64,000 nucleotides of DNA. It comes from Flavobacteriales bacterium UBA6051. GTDB taxonomy: Bacteria; Bacteroidota; Bacteroidia; Flavobacteriales_D; Crocinitomicaceae. The number at the start of each line of letters is the position of its first letter. Position 1 is the stretch's first letter. Made by a program: the position numbers and the translations under genes. The stretch lies in assembly GCA_002427735.1 (NCBI GenBank), contig DIYP01000003.1, positions 62,001 to 126,000 of the forward strand, written 5' to 3'. Below the pieces are notes generated by a model. The model worked only from the letters and a program-made list of their open reading frames with translations. It was not told the DNA's origin and searched no databases. Of the stretch, positions 36,301 to 44,589 are shown one piece after another.

Positions 36301-37449
36301 TGCGTCCGCATAAATATCTGTTGCTGGTGGACATGTAATCGTCGCTACCATAGTATCAACAGTCAATGCGTTGAAAGTACAGGTTTCAGAAATTCCGGCT
36401 TCATCTGTTGCCGTTATTGTAATAGATGTAGTTACACCGGATCCATTAATTACAGTTCCTGCAGGCGGACTCTGCGTAATGATCATATTTGCCAAAGAGG
36501 TGCAATTGTCCGTAACTGAAACATCGCCAATGTAATTTTCAATAAGACCATCGCAATTTACATCTACATAAACATTTGTATCAGCTGGGCAGATGGGGGT
36601 TGGTGACATATCATCAACGATCATTACTGTGATACTACACTGTGTAGAATTACCTGATTCATCGGTAGCAGTGACGATAATCGTTTCATTTCCTCCCGGT
36701 CCAGCAGCAAATAGAGTTGATTCCGGAATGTCTTGTGTCAAGATGATTAGAACAGAATCTGTGCAATTGTCTGATAGGGTTAGGATGGCCTTTGTGTAAT
36801 CATCAGCAAAAGCTTGACAATTTGTCGTTACTCCTTGAGTAATAGTAGATGGACAGGTCATTAGTGGATCGACGGTGTCCGTTCCCGTCACCAATATGTT
36901 ATCTACCGAAATTGGGGCTCCGTTAATTGAAGCGTCGTTGTAGGTAAAACGAAATCCTAATTCAAAGGATTGACCATCCAGCAGTCCAGGTAGAGCAATC
37001 GTTGTATTTGTCCAGGTAGCCGAAATCGGAAGTTCTCCTCCTACCGCTGTCCAAGAAGCGCCCGCGTCAGTTGAATAGACCAATTCGCAGAAATCTTCAG
37101 CTGTTATTCCCTCTATGCTATAGTCAAAGTTGACTTGTAGTGAAGAAGCACATGTTCCGTCGACAGTTGTGTGGAAGATAGCTGTATTTGTTCCTGAGAC
37201 GGAGTTGGTGTAGGCAAATTGATTACCACAGGCCACTGATGTTCCCTCTGTAATGTACATAGCATTACTTCCGGGTTGACTACTTCCATTGCCAGCGCAT
37301 GAATTGACTTCCCAAAAGTTAGGGGTGATATCACCTGATGCGCTCCATGCTGTTCCGCCCGATTCAAAGTTTTCAGTAAAAAGAGTTGCTTGTGAATACC
37401 CTAGAAATCCTGTTAATAACAAAACAATTAGGAAAAAGTATCTCAACAT
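33352..37449 (-). CDS. Giant HYR-repeat T9SS surface adhesin
   Basis: 1365 residues from the ATG at 37449; the longest frame starts upstream with TTG inside a promoter region and is rejected. Signal peptide MLRYFFLIVLLLTGFLGYSQ, then a lectin-like jelly roll of about 170 residues (VNFDYSIEGITAEDFCELVY). Ten tandem HYR-like repeats of about 80-85 residues follow, each with the pattern CP..., C..., DNC..., C before a hydrophobic strand and D. Three Ig-like repeats (QDTILACSETSINLLSNAP type) come next. It ends in a type-B sorting domain (PTMITPNFDGKNDLFIIDY, NRWGSVVFES, MGTYFYKIEL). Secreted and displayed by T9SS; the role is adhesion-like by analogy. First gene of a two-gene operon with PorP/SprF. 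Confidence 0.93.
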   Translation of the reverse strand: MLRYFFLIVLLLTGFLGYSQATLFTENFESGGTAWSASGDITPNFWEVNSCAGNGSSQPGSNAMYITEGTSVACGNQFAYTNSVSGTNTAIFHTTVDGTCASSLQVNFDYSIEGITAEDFCELVYSTDAGASWTAVGGELPISATWTNTTIALPGLLDGQSFELGFRFTYNDASINGAPISVDNILVTGTDTVDPLMTCPSTITQGVTTNCQAFADDYTKAILTLSDNCTDSVLIILTQDIPESTLFAAGPGGNETIIVTATDESGNSTQCSITVMIVDDMSPTPICPADTNVYVDVNCDGLIENYIGDVSVTDNCTSLANMIITQSPPAGTVINGSGVTTSITITATDEAGISETCTFNALTVDTMVATITCPPATDIYADAICQASIPDFTSLAVASDNCVATGALTITQSPAPGTVITADQMITLTVTGGIPAIDQSCVFNGVFVDTISPAIVCPTPSAISVDASCQALMTDYTGSVVVSDNCGVPTVSQTPLPGSTLVSATDVTVIMSVTDASGNSSSCQFTQPVVDDIDPTIACPGNQTVDADINCFGILGDYTSLATPSDNCTSVFTITQSPVPGATIAASTVVTLSINDESGNTGNCAFNVNIIDNLDPTITCPPTTTVSTDASCNYALADFSSSASASDNCTAAIDLVYAQSPTPGSTLGLGTTPITITVTDLNGNQNNCSFSLDVVDALAPTVSCPSNQNIIADASCEGLLGDYTSMAIPIDNCTSVGNITIQQSPIVGTTIFTDTPVTITVTDESGNSGNCVFNALLIDTISPSVTCPSGQTLSTNGSCQYTVPDFSSTVAGTDNCSAFGDMTISQNPPAGSTEDGITSVFITLIDEQGNSSSCVTLLTPDDIVAPTITCPNPPIANAGSSCDYALLNYGTIASVVDNCPNFTIDQTPAPGTIVNPGQNSITLVVTDAGGNTDQCTFNLTVVENVDPTISCPADISSCDPVVSFPDPTFGDNCGASMSQTDLTGLTSGMSFPVGITTLEYTAVDTSGNTAVCNFNIEILDFPAPAVIAEDTISLCDQNSVVLSADAISSGSGLWTVDAGQGNFNNQFANSTGVNNLGIGSNVFIWTVSSASCGSLSDTVVVINSQLDLDASTQDTILACSETSINLLSNAPLYGTGTWTTDNGAVIDDINSANTNATLVNAGWQEFVWTITNGGCPSTSDTLHVLSNATGGIITSDTSVCLENGSMDIVGSAPEMGQSVNWMVISGTGSVSPEDDHIAVVSGLSLGVNLFTYATSYPGCPTTYDTLSIIGTLCDGFDPLIPTMITPNFDGKNDLFIIDYLEQSYPECRVVIFNRWGSVVFESIGYSSPWDGTFKGEPLPMGTYFYKIELNDEQQTVFKGDISIIH

Positions 37450-37491
37450 AAGCTGTCTGGTTAGTGATTTAATTTGTTTTCTCCGAGTGGG

Positions 37492-37499
37492 CAAATATA
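37492..37499 (-). promoter_or_regulatory. -7 promoter element of the HYR-repeat adhesin operon
   Basis: Minus-strand TATATTTG, exact TAnnTTTG, about 43 bases before the ATG at 37449. It lies inside the frame of the rejected upstream TTG start. Confidence 0.6.
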
Positions 37500-37635
37500 C
37501 AGTAAACAATCGTCAATAAAAACTTGAAATTGAGAGTTGTTAGGGTGTTAACACATGGATTGCTAATAACTTTTTGAGTACGGTATAAATAGAGTTTTAG
37601 GCTTCCGTACTTTTAACCTGATTAAATAATTTTCC

Positions 37636-38604
37636 ATGAAAAAAGTAGGCATTATTTGCGGCGGTTTTTCTTCTGAGTACGACATATCAGTGCAAAGTGC
37701 AATGAATATAAAACGCAATTTCCCTGATCAGTTTGACGCTTATTTGGTTTTCTTGCGAAAAGAGGGATGGTTTATTTCAGTGGATAATGAGGAACTGAGT
37801 GTTGATGCGCGTGATTTTTCCTATATCTATAATGGAGAAAAGCAACAACTTGATCTTGCAATCATATATATACATGGCGATCCGGGCGAGAATGGCAAAA
37901 TACAGGCCTATTTAGAAATGATAGACCTACCATATGTTAATTCGGGACCATTAGCTTCGCAACTTTCATTTGATAAGTGGTACTGTAATCAATTTCTAAA
38001 AGGATTTGGTATTCCTGTTGCCGACTCTGCATATCTTAAAAAAGCAGATGATTCGGTTGAAGCGAATGAGTTGGTAGGAAGATTAGGCTTGCCCTTATTT
38101 GTGAAGCCTTGTGACTCAGGCTCAAGCTATGGAATCGCACGGGTGGATAAAGTAGATGATCTTGATTCAGCCATAGAAGCCGCTTTTAATGAAGGAGAAA
38201 CTGTGATTGTAGAGAGTTTTTTGGATGGCACAGAGGTGACATGCGGCGTATACAGGTCAAAAGAAGGGGTTGAGGCCTTACCACTTACAGAGATTGTCAC
38301 TGAAAATGCATTCTTTGACTATGAAGCGAAATATAAGGGATTATCAGATGAAATAACACCAGCAAGAATTAGCGCTGAGCTAACGCAAAAAGTACAAGAT
38401 GTTTCAAGAGAAATCTACGAATTGTTGCAGTTACGCTCAATCGCCAGAATTGATTTTATGTTGGTAAATGACGTCCCTGTAGTTATTGAAGTCAATACGA
38501 CACCAGGATTTTCCGATGCAAGTTTAGTACCTCAGATGATTGCAGAAGCTGGTAAGACCGTTAAAGAGTTTTGGACAGAAATAATGGATGCCGAGTTAAG
38601 CTAG
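37636..38604 (+). CDS. ddl: D-alanine--D-alanine ligase
   Basis: Makes the D-Ala-D-Ala dipeptide for peptidoglycan. 322 residues, ATP-grasp fold. Visible: IICGGFSSEYDISVQSAMN, IYIHGDPGENGKIQAYLEM, VKPCDSGSSYGI, and the C-terminal block IARIDFMLVNDVPVVIEVNT followed by TPGFSDASLVPQM with the metal-binding Glu and Asn. A -7-like TACTTTTA (37608-37615, one mismatch) precedes it. Convergent with dacB, which removes the terminal D-Ala; only 16 bases separate the stops. Confidence 0.95.
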   Translation: MKKVGIICGGFSSEYDISVQSAMNIKRNFPDQFDAYLVFLRKEGWFISVDNEELSVDARDFSYIYNGEKQQLDLAIIYIHGDPGENGKIQAYLEMIDLPYVNSGPLASQLSFDKWYCNQFLKGFGIPVADSAYLKKADDSVEANELVGRLGLPLFVKPCDSGSSYGIARVDKVDDLDSAIEAAFNEGETVIVESFLDGTEVTCGVYRSKEGVEALPLTEIVTENAFFDYEAKYKGLSDEITPARISAELTQKVQDVSREIYELLQLRSIARIDFMLVNDVPVVIEVNTTPGFSDASLVPQMIAEAGKTVKEFWTEIMDAELS

Positions 38605-38620
38605 TCCTATCGAGGCTTAC

Positions 38621-40084
38621 TTATTGCAACGCTATTCTGTTAAAAACAGTTTCCATTTTTCTTCTCAGAACAGACAAGCTGCACGTATAATTGTTTACAA
38701 TTAGTGCAAATGCAAATTCTTTTCCACTTTGTGATGAGATGTAGCCGGCATAACTTTTAATACGTGTCATGGACCCACTTTTAGCATACATTCTGCCTTG
38801 TGCGGCCTGGCCTTTGCATACATTTCTTAATGTACCTGATTGACCAGCGATCGGAAGCGTGGCAACAAAATCACTGGCATATTTTGACTTTTTCATTTGC
38901 GCCAAAAGCGCAACAAAATGATTCGCTGAGACAGCATTCATTCGGGATAATCCGCTTCCATCATTTAACTGCATACCTTGAATTGAGAAGTACTTTTTCC
39001 AATGATTCTCCATGGCTCGAATTCCAGATTTCGTGCTTCCATCTCCGTTAGACGCGTGTCCAACCAGCGTCAACATGTGTTCAGCAAACAAATTAACGCT
39101 GCGCATATTTGTCTCTTTGGCAACATTAAATAGCCGTTCACCTTTATGTTCAATCAGAAGTGTATAGCTTTCATAATGATTTGAAGCAGACTGTTTGTTC
39201 ATTTTCCGGACAGACATAGGCTTACCATCAACAGAGATGTTCGCCGATTTTAGCGCTCTAAATAATTCTGAAGCAAATTGAAACTCTGGGTCGGGAAGGC
39301 TTCCTTTGACCAAAAAGTTTGAGCTATTTACAGGTAAAGTACCTGTACCAAATCGATCAAGCGAATAAGGGGCACCATAGAGATAGGCATTATCACCTCG
39401 TCTTGAGGAGGATTTAATATAGTTGTGAAAAACTAAACCATCTACTTTAGGCTCAATGGTGTTTACTTTTACTATTCTTCCCGCTGTTGATGAAACAGAA
39501 AAGTAGTAGCGAACCAGGTTGTCATATAGTGTTAAACCAGATGGGCCTGCGCCATAGTAATTACCTAAATCAACCCAATTCCAACCATCGGGAGCGCCCT
39601 CGTAGCCAAACTCAGATGCATCAGCAATTATGTCCCCTGTAATACTTTTAATTCCGGCTGCCTTTAATGCTTGTACCCAATCATTCATAAACGCAAGTTG
39701 AGCTTCTGGTTTATTGAAGTACTTGCTCCCCAACGCAGGGTCTCCACCGCCTCGGATCCAGACATTGCCTTTCAAAACACCGCTGGAGTCAACTTCTCCA
39801 TCATGATATACTTTCGTAATAGGCCTAAATTCTGGTCCTAAAATATCCAAAGCCGTAGCTGTTGAAAAAAGTTTAGCTGTAGATGCCGTTGGCATTGTTC
39901 GGTTCGGATCCAAAGTGGCAATCTCATTGCCAGTATTTAAATCAATTACTTTGAAACTAATTGAGGCATGCTTTAGTGCAGGGTCATTTGCAAACTGATC
40001 GATTGCGGACTGTATGCTCTGCTGGGAATGGGTTGAAAACCCAAGAAATAGTATGATTAATAGCGTTAGACTTAGTATCTTCAT
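38621..40084 (-). CDS. dacB: D-alanyl-D-alanine carboxypeptidase/endopeptidase (PBP4, S13)
   Basis: 487 residues from the ATG at 40084, which gives a proper signal peptide (MKILSLTLLIILFLGFSTHS); the longer frame adds ten residues in front of it. Serine peptidase motifs: TASTAKLFSTA with the catalytic Ser-x-x-Lys, NDGSGLSRMNAVS, and the third motif AKSGSMTRIK, which is KSG rather than KTG and is common in S13. Periplasmic peptidoglycan trimming or cross-link hydrolysis. Convergent with ddl and divergent from the polysaccharide operon. Confidence 0.93.
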   Translation of the reverse strand: MKILSLTLLIILFLGFSTHSQQSIQSAIDQFANDPALKHASISFKVIDLNTGNEIATLDPNRTMPTASTAKLFSTATALDILGPEFRPITKVYHDGEVDSSGVLKGNVWIRGGGDPALGSKYFNKPEAQLAFMNDWVQALKAAGIKSITGDIIADASEFGYEGAPDGWNWVDLGNYYGAGPSGLTLYDNLVRYYFSVSSTAGRIVKVNTIEPKVDGLVFHNYIKSSSRRGDNAYLYGAPYSLDRFGTGTLPVNSSNFLVKGSLPDPEFQFASELFRALKSANISVDGKPMSVRKMNKQSASNHYESYTLLIEHKGERLFNVAKETNMRSVNLFAEHMLTLVGHASNGDGSTKSGIRAMENHWKKYFSIQGMQLNDGSGLSRMNAVSANHFVALLAQMKKSKYASDFVATLPIAGQSGTLRNVCKGQAAQGRMYAKSGSMTRIKSYAGYISSQSGKEFAFALIVNNYTCSLSVLRRKMETVFNRIALQ

Positions 40085-40141
40085 CGCGTATTTTTTGATA
40101 AATGTCTGGAACAATTAGCAATGAATATGCCAATGGCTGAA

Positions 40142-40149
40142 TACTTTTG
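40142..40149 (+). promoter_or_regulatory. -7 promoter element for the exopolysaccharide operon
   Basis: TACTTTTG, exact TAnnTTTG, 55 bases before the GTG start at 40205. No good -33 TTG is at the expected distance, so it is only a candidate. Confidence 0.5.
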
Positions 40150-40204
40150 AACATTTTATGGATGAAACCAGCCTTGGTTTTGTGCTTTTTTTGAAGATTG
40201 AAGG

Positions 40205-41395
40205 GTGAGTAAGATTAAAGTTTTAAGAATTATCAATCGGTTCAACATTGGAGGACCAACATACAACGCAACGTTTCTAACAGCTTTTTTGGATGAAAAG
40301 TATGAAACGATGCTGGTAGGTGGTTTACCCGATATTGGTGAGTCAGACTCTCTTTACATTCCCGAAAAATATGGTGTTGAGCCTGTGTTGATTAAAGAAA
40401 TGGTTCGTCTTCCAAGCTTAAAAAGCGATAGAGAGGCGTATAAGAAACTCAAGCAAATTATTAAGGAGTTCAAACCAGACATTGTCCATACGCATGCATC
40501 AAAAGCCGGAGCATTGGGACGAAGAGCTGCGAAAGCGTGTAAAGTTCCTGTGGTTGTTCATACGTTTCACGGGCATGTTTTTCATTCTTACTTTGGGAAA
40601 GCAAAAACAAAGGTTTTTAAAGCAATCGAACGTCGTTTAGCGAAGGGCAGTGATGCCATCGTTGCAATTTCAGATATCCAAAAAAACGAGCTAACTGAGA
40701 TTCATAATATTTGCCCAAAAGAAAAGGTACATGTGGTTCCTTTAGGTTTTGATTTAAAACCTTTTCGTGATAAGAAAGAGACTGAAAGGGTGAATACGCG
40801 CTCAAGCTACGGAATTGCAGAAGATGAGGTTGCTCTAGCTATTGTGGGGCGGTTAGCACCCATTAAGAATCATGGATATTTCCTCGATATTATAGAGACG
40901 GTTTTGGATAAGACAACAAAGAAACTAAAATGCTTCATTGTTGGTGATGGACCGGAAAGGGAGAAGATTGCATTGCGCGTAGAGCAGATTAATAATCGTT
41001 TCCCCGATGCTATTATTATGACATCCTGGATTACCGATATCGGAACTTTCAACGCTGGAATGGACTTGATTTGTCTAACATCTATGAATGAGGGAACGCC
41101 GGTGAGTTTGATTGAAGCTCAGGCAGGCGGTGTTCCTGTTGTTACAACAGAAGTTGGTGGTGTAAAAGATGTTGTATTAGATGGAGAAACAGGGTTTGTG
41201 GTGCCTGTAGAGGATAAAAAATCCTTTAGTGATTGCGTATTGGAATTGGTCGAAAATGAAAAAAAACGCGAAAAAATGTCACAAAATGGATGGAACTTCG
41301 TAAAAGAAAAATTCCACTACCAGACATTGGTGCAGAATATGGATCAACTGTACAGTGGATTACTTGAAAACAAAAGAAATGACGATCAATTATAG
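40205..41395 (+). CDS. Glycosyltransferase, family 4 (GT-B)
   Basis: 396 residues; a nucleotide-sugar glycosyltransferase of the capsule or exopolysaccharide pathway. GT4 landmarks: N-terminal RIINRFNIGGPTYNATFL, acceptor side HTHASKAGALGRRAA, GT-B linker IVGRLAPIKNHGYF, donor-site FIVGDGPEREKI, and the E-x7-E block MNEGTPVSLIEAQAGGVPVV. Starts with GTG (no ATG nearby). It overlaps the Wza-like gene by 17 bases. Donor and acceptor sugars are not readable. Confidence 0.88.
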   Translation: MSKIKVLRIINRFNIGGPTYNATFLTAFLDEKYETMLVGGLPDIGESDSLYIPEKYGVEPVLIKEMVRLPSLKSDREAYKKLKQIIKEFKPDIVHTHASKAGALGRRAAKACKVPVVVHTFHGHVFHSYFGKAKTKVFKAIERRLAKGSDAIVAISDIQKNELTEIHNICPKEKVHVVPLGFDLKPFRDKKETERVNTRSSYGIAEDEVALAIVGRLAPIKNHGYFLDIIETVLDKTTKKLKCFIVGDGPEREKIALRVEQINNRFPDAIIMTSWITDIGTFNAGMDLICLTSMNEGTPVSLIEAQAGGVPVVTTEVGGVKDVVLDGETGFVVPVEDKKSFSDCVLELVENEKKREKMSQNGWNFVKEKFHYQTLVQNMDQLYSGLLENKRNDDQL

Positions 41396-42161
41396 ATTGC
41401 TGGTTTTTTGTGTTGTCGTTGCGGCATTTATCCAAAGCTGCGGTGTCAATAGTAACCTTATGTTCAAAGAAGTTAAGGGTGAGGAGGTAACATATAATTC
41501 TGATTCCATACCAATGGCACCGTCAGAGGATTATCGGATTTCTCCGGATGACAAAATCACCTTTACGCTTTCAACAAATGATGGAAAGCAGATCATTGAA
41601 AGAATGAGTGGTATCACTGAGGTAAGATCAGGCCAAACAGCAAATACAGGGATCGAGTACATCGTAAGAAGAAATGGTATTGTAGAACTTCCGGTGATTG
41701 GAAAAGTTCGCGCTCAAGGGCACACAATAGAATCATTTGAAGATACGCTCACACTATTATATGCAGCTGAGTACAAAAGGCCGTTTGTTCAAGTTAACGT
41801 TACAAATCAGCGTGTCATTGTTTTCCCTGGTAATGGTTCAGATGCCACCGTTGTTCCTTTAACGAATTCGAATACGACACTGATGGAAGCACTTGCCCAG
41901 GCAGGAGGAATTACCGATAGAGGTAAGGCAAATACGATCAAGGTGATGCGTAGAGTAAATGGAAAGAGAGAGGTGTATGGAATTGATTTGTCTACCATGG
42001 AAGGGTTAAAGCATGTAGATATGATTGTTCAGGCGAATGATTATATCTATGTAGAGCCTACTCCTGAATTGGCGAAAGAAGTAGCTTCTGATATTGTGCC
42101 CATTATATCGCTTTTGTCCAGTGCAATATTTATCGTTTCAGCAGTAAATTTATTGAAGTAG
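41379..42161 (+). CDS. Wza-like polysaccharide export lipoprotein
   Basis: 260 residues from the ATG at 41379. This start places a lipobox (AAFIQSCGV) after the first helix, with acylation at Cys of residue about 20. Poly_export domain with DYRISPDDKITFTLSTND, then a SLBB-type region (IEYIVRRNGIVELPVIGKVR; DRGKANTIKVMRRVNGKREV), and a C-terminal hydrophobic helix (IVPIISLLSSAIFIVSAVNL) like that of Wza, which forms the outer-membrane pore. It overlaps the glycosyltransferase by 17 bases and is followed 2 bases later by the Wzc-like gene. Confidence 0.9.
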   Translation: MTINYRLLVFCVVVAAFIQSCGVNSNLMFKEVKGEEVTYNSDSIPMAPSEDYRISPDDKITFTLSTNDGKQIIERMSGITEVRSGQTANTGIEYIVRRNGIVELPVIGKVRAQGHTIESFEDTLTLLYAAEYKRPFVQVNVTNQRVIVFPGNGSDATVVPLTNSNTTLMEALAQAGGITDRGKANTIKVMRRVNGKREVYGIDLSTMEGLKHVDMIVQANDYIYVEPTPELAKEVASDIVPIISLLSSAIFIVSAVNLLK

Positions 42162-42162
42162 T

Positions 42163-44589
42163 TTGGCGGGAAAGAAGACATTACTGATTAATAAAACGTA
42201 TGATCCTCTCATTTTACGGACGATCTTAAGACGTTATTGGTGGTGGCCGTTGGCCTTTGTAACAATCTTTGGATTGCTGGCAATGACTTATTTACGTTAT
42301 ACAAAACCGATCTACGAGTCTTCAATGGTATTACAATTATCGGATAAAGACGATGCAAAGGAGGTATTGGATATAGAGAATGTCAATTCGAGGGATCATC
42401 AAATCTCCAGTGTTGTTGAGCTATTGAGATCGGAATTACTTTTTGAGCGTGCGGTATCTAGCCTCAACCTTAATGTAAGCCTTTATTCCCGTGGACAGAT
42501 TTTGACAGAGGAAAGGTACTTATCTAGTAGTTTCCATATTCAGCCTTATGAACTTTGGGATTCAACCTTGATCAATAATCAAGTTGAAATAGCCGTAGAA
42601 TACAAAAACGGAGGCGTTGTTCTTTCTTACAAGAATAATGGTGCGGAGAAAGAGATTGTTGGAAAATTAAACGAGCATATCAAGAACGAAGACTTTGATG
42701 TCGTTGTAAAAGCATCGAATGAAAAAAGTTTCATTGAGACATCAAATAGTAATGAACTGTATTTCATGTTTAATAGTGTGAAGTCTTTGGCTTCTCGCTT
42801 AAAACCAGGACTTACAATCACCCCTGTTGATGTTGGGGCCAAAACCATTGAAATTTCATTCCAGTCAAATAATTCCCAATTGTGCCATGATGTTACTTGG
42901 GCTGTATCTTCAGCTTTCATCGATTTTGATGAAGAGAGCCAGAGAAAAAGTGCTGAGAATATTATCAATTTTATTGATGAGCGACTGGATTCATTACGCG
43001 CAGAATTAAAGGCTTCAAAAGATAGTCTGATGGAGTTCCAACGCAATGAAAACTTGCCGGATCCTGAGTCAGTTGGAACTGTTATTACGGACGATCTTAC
43101 GAAGTTCACGGAAGAATTATATGAACTTCAACAAGAGCAAAAATCACTTTTCTTGCTCGATGATAAACTAAAGTCGAATTATGTAAATCGCTTGGAAGTT
43201 TACCGAATGCTTCCCGAGTTGCTCGGAGCAAGTTATGAGCAAGCGCTGGTTGGCCACATTGAGGATTTACACGGCTTATTAGAAAAGAAAGAAGATTTAC
43301 TTTATGATGTTACAAGTGAGAACGAAGAAGTACTCGAACTTGACAAAAAGATCAGTGCAAAGATTAACCTGATCAAACGCAGTGTGAGAACCATACGAAG
43401 TCGTTTAAATACGCAGGAAAGAACATTGCTTAATCGAATAGATTCGAAAAAAGGTGAAATGTTCGAATTGCCTGAAAAGCGAATGGAGTATGGCCGTTTA
43501 AAGAATATTCAGGATTTGAATGAAAAGTATTTTACCCTATTGACAGAGAAAAAAATACTCTATGAAATCTCTGATGCAGGATTTGAATCTTCGAATAGAA
43601 TGTTGAGTAAACCCAAAGTTTCGAACGTTCCTGTTGCTCCAAGTAAAAAGTTCATTGTGAGCTCTTTTGTAATGTTTGGGATTATTCTTGGGCTTGGTGT
43701 AATGTTCTTGAAGTACTTGATGTTCAACGAGATTAACTTGATTGAAGATCTTGAGAATATATTACCACAACAAGCCTCAATTTTGGGTGGTGTACCGCTG
43801 TTCAAATATTCCATGGAGTATTCACAGTTGATTGTGGCTGAAGCGCCTAAATCAATGATGGCAGAGGCTATGCGAAAGATTAGGACGAACCTGAGTTATA
43901 TTCACCCAGATTACAAGACCATAGCAATTTCATCATCGATATCCGGTGAAGGAAAGACATTCGTCGCGTTGAATCTAGGAGGTATTATCGCGATGTCCGG
44001 TAAGCGAACAATTTTGTTGGATTTAGATTTACGAAAACCTAAAATTCACCTTGGTTTTGATACTGACAATACCGTTGGTATGAGCTCATTAATTGTTGGC
44101 CAGTGTAAGTTAGAGGATTGTATTCAGAAATCATCACTGGAGAATTTCGATTTTATCACTGCAGGTCCTATTCCTCCGAACCCTTCCGAACTGCTGTTAA
44201 GCGATAATTTCCGTGCAATTGTTGAACGACTAAAAGAAGAGTATGATGTGGTTATCATTGATAACCCACCAGTGGGACTGGTATCTGATGGGGTCCGTAA
44301 CTTGACAGATGCTGATATCCCGATTTACGTATTTAAATCGCATTATTCAAAGCGAAACTTCGCAGATCGTGTGCGTGAGTTATTCGAAATGCAACAGCTG
44401 AAAGGCTTGAATGTTATCCTTAACGGGGTTAAGTCTAACAAAGGATCTGTTTATGGTTATGGCTACGGCTATGGTTATGGCTATGGTTATGGAAACGGAT
44501 ATATGGAGGACGATACAAAGAAATTTAAAGAAGCAGCAAAGAGCCAGCGATGGTATAGAAAAATTTTCAGGAGAAATGGAAGTAAGTAA
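42163..44589 (+). CDS. Wzc-like polysaccharide co-polymerase / BY-kinase
   Basis: 808 residues. Wzz chain-length domain between two transmembrane helices (about 24-46 and 496-520) with a long periplasmic coiled-coil region. A cytoplasmic BY-kinase (about 555-760) has Walker A SSSISGEGKTFVA, Walker A' ILLDLDLRKPKIHLGF and Walker B VVIIDNPPVGLVSD. The tail at about residues 762-780 is a Tyr-Gly alternation, the autophosphorylation cluster. It controls polymer length and export with Wza. The start is a TTG two codons after the Wza stop. The tail is encoded by a hexanucleotide-type repeat. Confidence 0.93.
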   Translation: MAGKKTLLINKTYDPLILRTILRRYWWWPLAFVTIFGLLAMTYLRYTKPIYESSMVLQLSDKDDAKEVLDIENVNSRDHQISSVVELLRSELLFERAVSSLNLNVSLYSRGQILTEERYLSSSFHIQPYELWDSTLINNQVEIAVEYKNGGVVLSYKNNGAEKEIVGKLNEHIKNEDFDVVVKASNEKSFIETSNSNELYFMFNSVKSLASRLKPGLTITPVDVGAKTIEISFQSNNSQLCHDVTWAVSSAFIDFDEESQRKSAENIINFIDERLDSLRAELKASKDSLMEFQRNENLPDPESVGTVITDDLTKFTEELYELQQEQKSLFLLDDKLKSNYVNRLEVYRMLPELLGASYEQALVGHIEDLHGLLEKKEDLLYDVTSENEEVLELDKKISAKINLIKRSVRTIRSRLNTQERTLLNRIDSKKGEMFELPEKRMEYGRLKNIQDLNEKYFTLLTEKKILYEISDAGFESSNRMLSKPKVSNVPVAPSKKFIVSSFVMFGIILGLGVMFLKYLMFNEINLIEDLENILPQQASILGGVPLFKYSMEYSQLIVAEAPKSMMAEAMRKIRTNLSYIHPDYKTIAISSSISGEGKTFVALNLGGIIAMSGKRTILLDLDLRKPKIHLGFDTDNTVGMSSLIVGQCKLEDCIQKSSLENFDFITAGPIPPNPSELLLSDNFRAIVERLKEEYDVVIIDNPPVGLVSDGVRNLTDADIPIYVFKSHYSKRNFADRVRELFEMQQLKGLNVILNGVKSNKGSVYGYGYGYGYGYGYGNGYMEDDTKKFKEAAKSQRWYRKIFRRNGSK
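44450..44505 (+). repeat. Tandem repeat coding the Tyr-Gly tail of the Wzc-like kinase
   Basis: Units of GGCTATGGTTAT-type sequence (6-base core GGYTAY) run for about nine Tyr-Gly steps inside the kinase gene. Changes in unit number would keep the frame and only change the number of tyrosines. Confidence 0.8.

Noticed and set aside
33700..36850. Regular repeats that could suggest a CRISPR or DNA tandem array
   Set aside because: Periodicity of about 245 bases reflects the HYR protein repeats; DNA identity is low and there are no spacers.
37450..37509. Upstream TTG start for the HYR adhesin
   Set aside because: It lies upstream of the -7 box at 37492-37499, and the ATG at 37449 gives a clean signal peptide.
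37545..37554. Palindrome GTGTTAACAC between the adhesin and ddl
   Set aside because: Short, single and not aligned with any promoter box; likely chance.
42627..43109. 160-codon minus-strand frame
   Set aside because: Shadow of the Wzc-like gene; Ser/Phe-rich composition typical of antisense.
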